From assembly GCA_016713535.1 (NCBI GenBank), contig JADJOY010000009.1:249472-313471 (forward strand): a stretch of 64,000 nucleotides of DNA, in the 5' to 3' direction. Both the position numbers and the translations under genes were made by a program. The notes under the pieces were generated by a model, which saw only the letters and a program-made list of their open reading frames with translations, searched no databases and was not told the DNA's origin. The DNA comes from JADJOY01 sp016713535 [NCBI: Deltaproteobacteria bacterium] (GTDB lineage Bacteria > JADJOY01). How positions within the stretch are numbered: the stretch's first letter is position 1; each line of letters starts with the position of its first letter. Positions 60,191-64,000 of this stretch are shown piece by piece.

Positions 60191-61555
60191 TCACGGCTCG
60201 GCGGGGGCGCGTAGCGCGCTCAGGTCTTGCTCGGCGGCGGCGGCGAAGTCGCGACCGGCGCGCAGCCAGTCGGCGATCGAGAACGAGTCGGTCGCCCAGC
60301 GCGCCATCGCCTGCGCGAAGTCGAGCGACGCCGAACGCGGCAGCTCGGCGCCGCCGCTCAGCACCATCTGGTGAAAGCCCGTTGCCTCACCGCTCGGCGC
60401 CGACACCAGGCTCACCTGGAAGGTGCGGATCAGCGACTCGCGGAGCTGCCCGAGCGGCAACATCCACTCGACCAGCGCGGGAGCGTCGGAGATCGAGCGG
60501 AGGCGGAGCTGCCAGTCCGCCTTCGTCCCCGTGGGATCGCCGAGGTAGCGCGCCGCGAGCTCGCTCGCCGGCATCTCGAACGAGCCCACCCGCACCGGAC
60601 CGAGCTTGAAGAGCACCGCGCTCGCCTGCGCCTCGAGCCGAAAGCTCGCGTCTCGGGCCAGATCGAACGAGACGGGTTCGACGGCCCCGGCCGCGTCGCG
60701 GAGGGGCTGCTGGCCGTCGCTCCACAGGAGCTCGCCGTCGCGGACCCACTCGTGAGCACGGAACACGCGCTCGCCGCCGTCGAAGGTGAACGTGGCGAGC
60801 ACCCGGCCGCGGTCGTCGCCGACCCGCCAGCGCACCTCGCGGGCCCACGAGAGCAGCTTTCCCAGGCTCGGGTAGCTCTCGTCGAGGGCGTCCTCGTCGA
60901 GCGGCGCCTCGATCGCGAGCGCCGTGAAGTCGGCGCCTTGCGACGGCGCCAGCATCTTCACCCGGGTGAGGTCGACGACGTGGCTCGACCAGCTCGCGAG
61001 GCGGGGCAGGTCGCGCTTGTACGCCTCCACGATCGCGGCGTCCGACCCGCCGAGCTGGGCCAGCATCGCGCGATTGAGCGCGATCACGTCCGCGGGGGTG
61101 AGCCCCACCACCGAGCGAAACGAGAGCCGCGAGCGCCTGAGCTCGCTCTCGCTCTGCGCCTCGGCGCGCAGCACGAAGTCTCCGAGCTCGTGCGGCGGCG
61201 GATCCCCGAGCTCGTCGAGCCAGTCGAGGACCGGTTCGTCCGCGGTCGCCGAGCCGCGCACGTAGACCTTCCCGTCCTCGCCCTTGGCGAGCGGTGTCAC
61301 CGCGCTCTCGAGGCGCTCGTCGTTCACGAGCAGCGCGTCGAGCATGCGCCGGCTCGTTCGCGCGAACGCGATCGAGCGGTCGAGGTCGAGGACCCGCACC
61401 GCGGACGCGAAGTCGGTAGCGGCGACCTTCGGGGCCGGGGCGTCCGCGGCGACTGGCGAGAGCGCGTCCGCGGCAACCGCCGCCGGGGGGCCGGCCGCGA
61501 CGAGGCTCGCCGCGAAGGCCCACGCGAGCGTGTTGCGGAACACGGGGGTGCGCAT
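60191..61555 (-). CDS. Exported protein of unknown function
   Basis: 454 residues with a clear signal peptide (LAWAFAASLVAAGPPAAVAA), so periplasmic or secreted. I recognise no domain. The chain is mixed alpha/beta with acidic stretches, including FARTSRRMLDALLVNDERLE, LGLLWSDGQQPLRDAAGAVE-like segments and a beta-rich second half (AQASAVLFKLGPVRVGSFEM). No Cys in the mature part and no further membrane helix. It is divergent from the small exported protein at 61699 and may share its promoter region. Codon use looks like that of its neighbours. Confidence 0.7.
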   Translation of the reverse strand: MRTPVFRNTLAWAFAASLVAAGPPAAVAADALSPVAADAPAPKVAATDFASAVRVLDLDRSIAFARTSRRMLDALLVNDERLESAVTPLAKGEDGKVYVRGSATADEPVLDWLDELGDPPPHELGDFVLRAEAQSESELRRSRLSFRSVVGLTPADVIALNRAMLAQLGGSDAAIVEAYKRDLPRLASWSSHVVDLTRVKMLAPSQGADFTALAIEAPLDEDALDESYPSLGKLLSWAREVRWRVGDDRGRVLATFTFDGGERVFRAHEWVRDGELLWSDGQQPLRDAAGAVEPVSFDLARDASFRLEAQASAVLFKLGPVRVGSFEMPASELAARYLGDPTGTKADWQLRLRSISDAPALVEWMLPLGQLRESLIRTFQVSLVSAPSGEATGFHQMVLSGGAELPRSASLDFAQAMARWATDSFSIADWLRAGRDFAAAAEQDLSALRAPAEP

Positions 61556-61698
61556 GGCGCGCCATCGTACTTCCCGGTGTGACGGCCGCCCAACCGGTCA
61601 GGAGCCCGTTGCGCATCGTGCTTCGCGCCGCAACAGGCACTCAGGGCCGTAGCGCTCGCGGCACTTCTCGCGGCCGCGCCCGGTCTGGGTACGATGGT

Positions 61699-62334
61699 AT
61701 GGTCACCTCTTCCTTCGAGCCGGCCCCGTCGCCGATCCCGGCCCCGATGCGCACCTTCCCCCACCCGCTCCGCGTCGCCCGCCGTTCGGTCGGGGCCACC
61801 GCTGGACTCATGTTCGCGGTGGTGTTGCTGCTGGTGGGCTCACACGCCCTCGCGCAGGGCACGCCCGGCGCACCGCGATCGGGCACACCCGCGAGCAACG
61901 CGCCGCCGGCCGACCCGACGGATCCGCCGGGTGGCCCGCCGCCTCCGGCGATCGGTCGCCCCGGCCGGGTGCTGGTCTCGACCGGGGTCATTCACGGCTG
62001 GACGGGCATGAAGCTCATGATTCGCGCCACCACGCTCTCCGGGCTGGTGGGTGCGCGGCTGTGCGTCGACATCACCGACGACGAGTTCGCGTTGCGCGAG
62101 ACCTCGCTCCAGGAGATGCCCGCCGACCAGGACGCGTGTGGCGGAGCGACGGCGGTGGCCGAGTTCCCGGCGGGCGACGCCTTCGTCTCGGCGCGCGTGG
62201 TTCGCCCGGGCCAGAAGGACCCGCTGGCCTCGGTCGCCATCACCGTGACCGTGAACGGTGACACGCCCGTGGCGCTCGACGGCGCGCGCCTCTCGCGCCG
62301 CGAGCACAAGCACCCCGCCACGCCGATCCACTGA
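61699..62334 (+). CDS. Small exported protein of unknown function
   Basis: About 211 residues from ATG 61699, with a later in-frame ATG at 61747. A signal or anchor helix (SVGATAGLMFAVVLLLVGSHALA) precedes a proline-rich segment (PPADPTDPPGGPPPP) and a compact beta-rich domain with two Cys (ARLCVDI, DQDACGG). The domain could be an Ig-like or jelly-roll fold (ASVAITVTVNGDTPVALDG). Family not recognised. The tail is His/Lys-rich (SRREHKHPATPIH). Confidence 0.65.
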   Translation: MVTSSFEPAPSPIPAPMRTFPHPLRVARRSVGATAGLMFAVVLLLVGSHALAQGTPGAPRSGTPASNAPPADPTDPPGGPPPPAIGRPGRVLVSTGVIHGWTGMKLMIRATTLSGLVGARLCVDITDDEFALRETSLQEMPADQDACGGATAVAEFPAGDAFVSARVVRPGQKDPLASVAITVTVNGDTPVALDGARLSRREHKHPATPIH

Positions 62335-62449
62335 GCCGGCGGGGCGCTCGCCCGACGGCGGGACCACCCGACCCGCGCACGACCACCTCGCCGCGGGGCG
62401 ACGGCAAGGATTACAACGCCCGGGCGACCGCTCCCGAGGAACCGCACCC

Positions 62450-63922
62450 GTGCCGGCTCGATCCACTCGCCACTCGCGCTCAGCCTCGCCCGAGCCACAG
62501 CTCCGCGGGCCCCTCGACGTCGGCCCGCACGATCGCCGCATCCTGAGCAAGCTGCTCAAGCTCAGCCCGCAGCAGGTCGCGGACTTCCGCGGCGCGATCG
62601 CGGAGGGGAGCGAGCGCTGGTCGCTCGACTACGTGAAGGACTCGGGCGAGCGCATCCTCATCCCGGTCAACCCGGTGCCGGTGCTGCCGACGCGCCGCCA
62701 GCTCACCTATCTGAAGCGCGTCGTCGCGGTGCTGAACGGAGTGGTGGCGCGGGTCGGTGAGGCGCGCCTCAAGGACCCGGTGCTACAGGCGATGCTCGAG
62801 CTCTCCGACGCCGAGCTGCGCTGGCTCGCGTTCGCGTCGAAGGCGCCCGGCCATCCGGCGCGGCGCGTGTTTCACCGCTGGGATGCGGCGATCGAGCTCG
62901 CCAACGACATCGGCGCCGGCCACACCAAGTTCTTCGAGGTGAACTCGGTCGACGTCGGCGGCGTCCACTACGCGGCGGCGACGCGCGCGGTGCTCCTCGA
63001 GGCGCTCCAGTCGGTCGGCGTGAAGGGGCTCTCGCTCTCGAGCGCGACGGCGGGGCGCGACCCGCGCGCGGTGCTGCTCGCCGATCTGCGCGAGCACGCT
63101 CGCGACATCGGGCGGGAGCTCCGGTTCGTCGCGATCGCCGAGAACCAGGAGTTCGACGCCGGCGTCACCGAGGCGCCGTCGCTGGCCCGGTACTTCCGCG
63201 AGCACGGCGTCGCCGCCGAGTGCGTCGATCCGCGCAACTTCGAGCTCAGCCGCAGGAAGGTCGTCACTTACCAGGGGCGCGCGGTGGACGTGATCTACCG
63301 CAACATCGAGCTGCGCGACGTGGTCGATCTCGAGGACGAGGGACACGACCTCGCCGCGTTCCGCGCCGCCGCCCAGCAGGGGCTCTTCTTCTCGTCGCCC
63401 CACGGCGAGCTCGACCACAAGAGCCTGTGGGAGGTGCTCGGCGCGCCCGATCACTGGCCGAGCCTCTCCGCCGCGGAGCGGCGCGCGGTGGCGCGCCACA
63501 TCCCATGGACGCGGCTCGTCGCGGAGCGCAACACCCAGGGACCGTCGGGCAACATGATCGACCTCCCCGAGTACGTGCGGCGCTACCGCAACCGGCTCGT
63601 GCTCAAGCCCAACCGGAGCTGTGGCGGCCAGGGGGTCACGATCGGCTCGGTGACCTCGCGCGCCGACTGGGAGCGCACCCTCGACGAGGCGCTCGCCGCG
63701 CCATGCTCGTGGGTCGTGCAGGAGGTGATCGCGATCCCGCGGCGGCGCAGCGTGGCCCTCGGCGAGGACGGCTCGTTCGTGAGCGAGAAGGTGTTCGGGG
63801 TGTACGGGCTCTTCGCGTCGTCCGCCGGGCTCGCGATCCTCGGACGCGCGAGCCGCAACCCGGTCGTCAACGTGATGCAGGGCGGCGGCATGCTCGCCGT
63901 CCTCGGCCTCGACGAGCGGTAG
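62450..63922 (+). CDS. ATP-grasp-like protein, possible carboxylate-amine ligase
   Basis: About 490 residues. Two C-terminal segments look like ATP-grasp nucleotide-binding elements: NRLVLKPNRSCGGQGVTIG, the Lys plus glycine-rich loop, and SWVVQEVIAIPRRRS. The middle has VDVIYRNIELRDVVDLEDEG and AAAQQGLFFSSPHGEL, as in circularly permuted or glutathionylspermidine-synthetase-like ATP-grasp proteins. The N-terminal ~150 residues are helical. GTG 62450 with GAGGA upstream is chosen over an open frame that begins inside the previous gene. The substrate is unknown. A peptide or peptidoglycan-type ligation is possible. Confidence 0.68.
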   Translation: MPARSTRHSRSASPEPQLRGPLDVGPHDRRILSKLLKLSPQQVADFRGAIAEGSERWSLDYVKDSGERILIPVNPVPVLPTRRQLTYLKRVVAVLNGVVARVGEARLKDPVLQAMLELSDAELRWLAFASKAPGHPARRVFHRWDAAIELANDIGAGHTKFFEVNSVDVGGVHYAAATRAVLLEALQSVGVKGLSLSSATAGRDPRAVLLADLREHARDIGRELRFVAIAENQEFDAGVTEAPSLARYFREHGVAAECVDPRNFELSRRKVVTYQGRAVDVIYRNIELRDVVDLEDEGHDLAAFRAAAQQGLFFSSPHGELDHKSLWEVLGAPDHWPSLSAAERRAVARHIPWTRLVAERNTQGPSGNMIDLPEYVRRYRNRLVLKPNRSCGGQGVTIGSVTSRADWERTLDEALAAPCSWVVQEVIAIPRRRSVALGEDGSFVSEKVFGVYGLFASSAGLAILGRASRNPVVNVMQGGGMLAVLGLDER

Positions 63923-63970
63923 CGGCGGCCGCGAGGCCGCCCCGGGCTGGCGCTCGCCCCTACGAGCACC
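63923..63970. repeat. Dispersed GCGGCCGCGAGGCCGCC...CGCCCCTAC element
   Basis: Immediately after the TAG of the ATP-grasp-like gene, GCGGCCGCGAGGCCGCC and GCTCGCCCCTAC repeat the two landmark motifs of the 58.8-60.2 kb array in the same order. This shows that the array unit is related to an element scattered elsewhere. It may act as a transcription-end hairpin. Confidence 0.6.
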
Positions 63971-64000
63971 GCGGCGGTGAGGGACCGCAGCCCTCCACCG

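Noticed and set aside
58806-60214. Several mutually similar open frames in the tandem array
   Set aside because: They exist because a stop-poor 200-bp unit is repeated. The frames change between units and no start site or codon signal is present.
1-64000. tRNA, rRNA, integrase, transposase or prophage genes
   Set aside because: No cloverleaf with a T-loop consensus, no rRNA segment and no recombinase motif could be found by eye. Short tRNAs could be missed without a covariance search.

Overview
The window is about 70% G+C, densely coded on both strands, and holds a Gram-negative envelope gene set: Wza/Wzz export proteins, outer-membrane beta-barrels, lipoproteins and multihaem cytochromes. 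GEMM-I riboswitches, sigma-54 promoters, InlB-type repeat lipoproteins, an F420-type oxidoreductase and dense multihaem genes fit a high-GC deltaproteobacterium-like lineage (Myxococcota, Desulfobacterota or Binatota type). This is inferred from gene content, not a taxonomic assignment. I saw no rRNA, tRNA, CRISPR array, transposase or phage gene.

Layout. (1) 1-15.6 kb is an exopolysaccharide locus. A leftward operon encodes an initiating sugar transferase with a PilZ-like tail, Wza and Wzz, beside a response regulator. Rightward are two paralogous secreted GHL15-type glycoside hydrolases. Each has a sigma-54-like promoter, a c-di-GMP-I (GEMM) aptamer and a hairpin over its ribosome binding site. 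An operon of GT4, GT2 and a third GHL15 lipoprotein follows, then a GT-C-like membrane protein. (2) 15.7-26.7 kb is mixed: a repeat lipoprotein, cardiolipin synthase, a GT2 and membrane protein pair, an RNA methyltransferase, a carbamoyltransferase, a propeller protein and a type III polyketide synthase. (3) 26.9-37.5 kb is a probable single operon: ECF sigma factor, ChrR-like anti-sigma, five multihaem c-type cytochromes (about 48 candidate haem sites, 40 canonical CXXCH), an outer-membrane barrel and a b-type cytochrome. It looks like a porin-cytochrome conduit across both membranes. (4) 37.6-47.9 kb holds small enzymes, an ABC exporter with a very large insertion in its ATPase domain next to a cyclic-nucleotide-binding protein, a cNMP/HEPN-like protein, a HEAT plus cold-shock fusion, a dihydrouridine synthase and a CASTOR/POLLUX-type channel. 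(5) 47.9-58.8 kb holds a FecR-TPR-barrel protein with a CHASE2 adenylate cyclase, a GNAT/acyl-CoA ligase fusion, a PP2C phosphatase, Hsp20 and a host-attachment-family protein. (6) 58.8-60.2 kb is a tandem array of about 200-bp units containing a run of pure G/C. Two secreted proteins and an ATP-grasp-like protein follow.

Systems. The strongest candidate for an undescribed system is the c-di-GMP-controlled polysaccharide/hydrolase locus (4.3-14.1 kb). Second is the ECF/ChrR-governed multihaem conduit (26.9-37.5 kb).

Sequence quality. Eight otherwise intact genes carry eleven one- or two-base frameshifts, mostly in short homopolymers, so I read these as sequencing indels rather than decay. 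The affected genes are annotated across the break.
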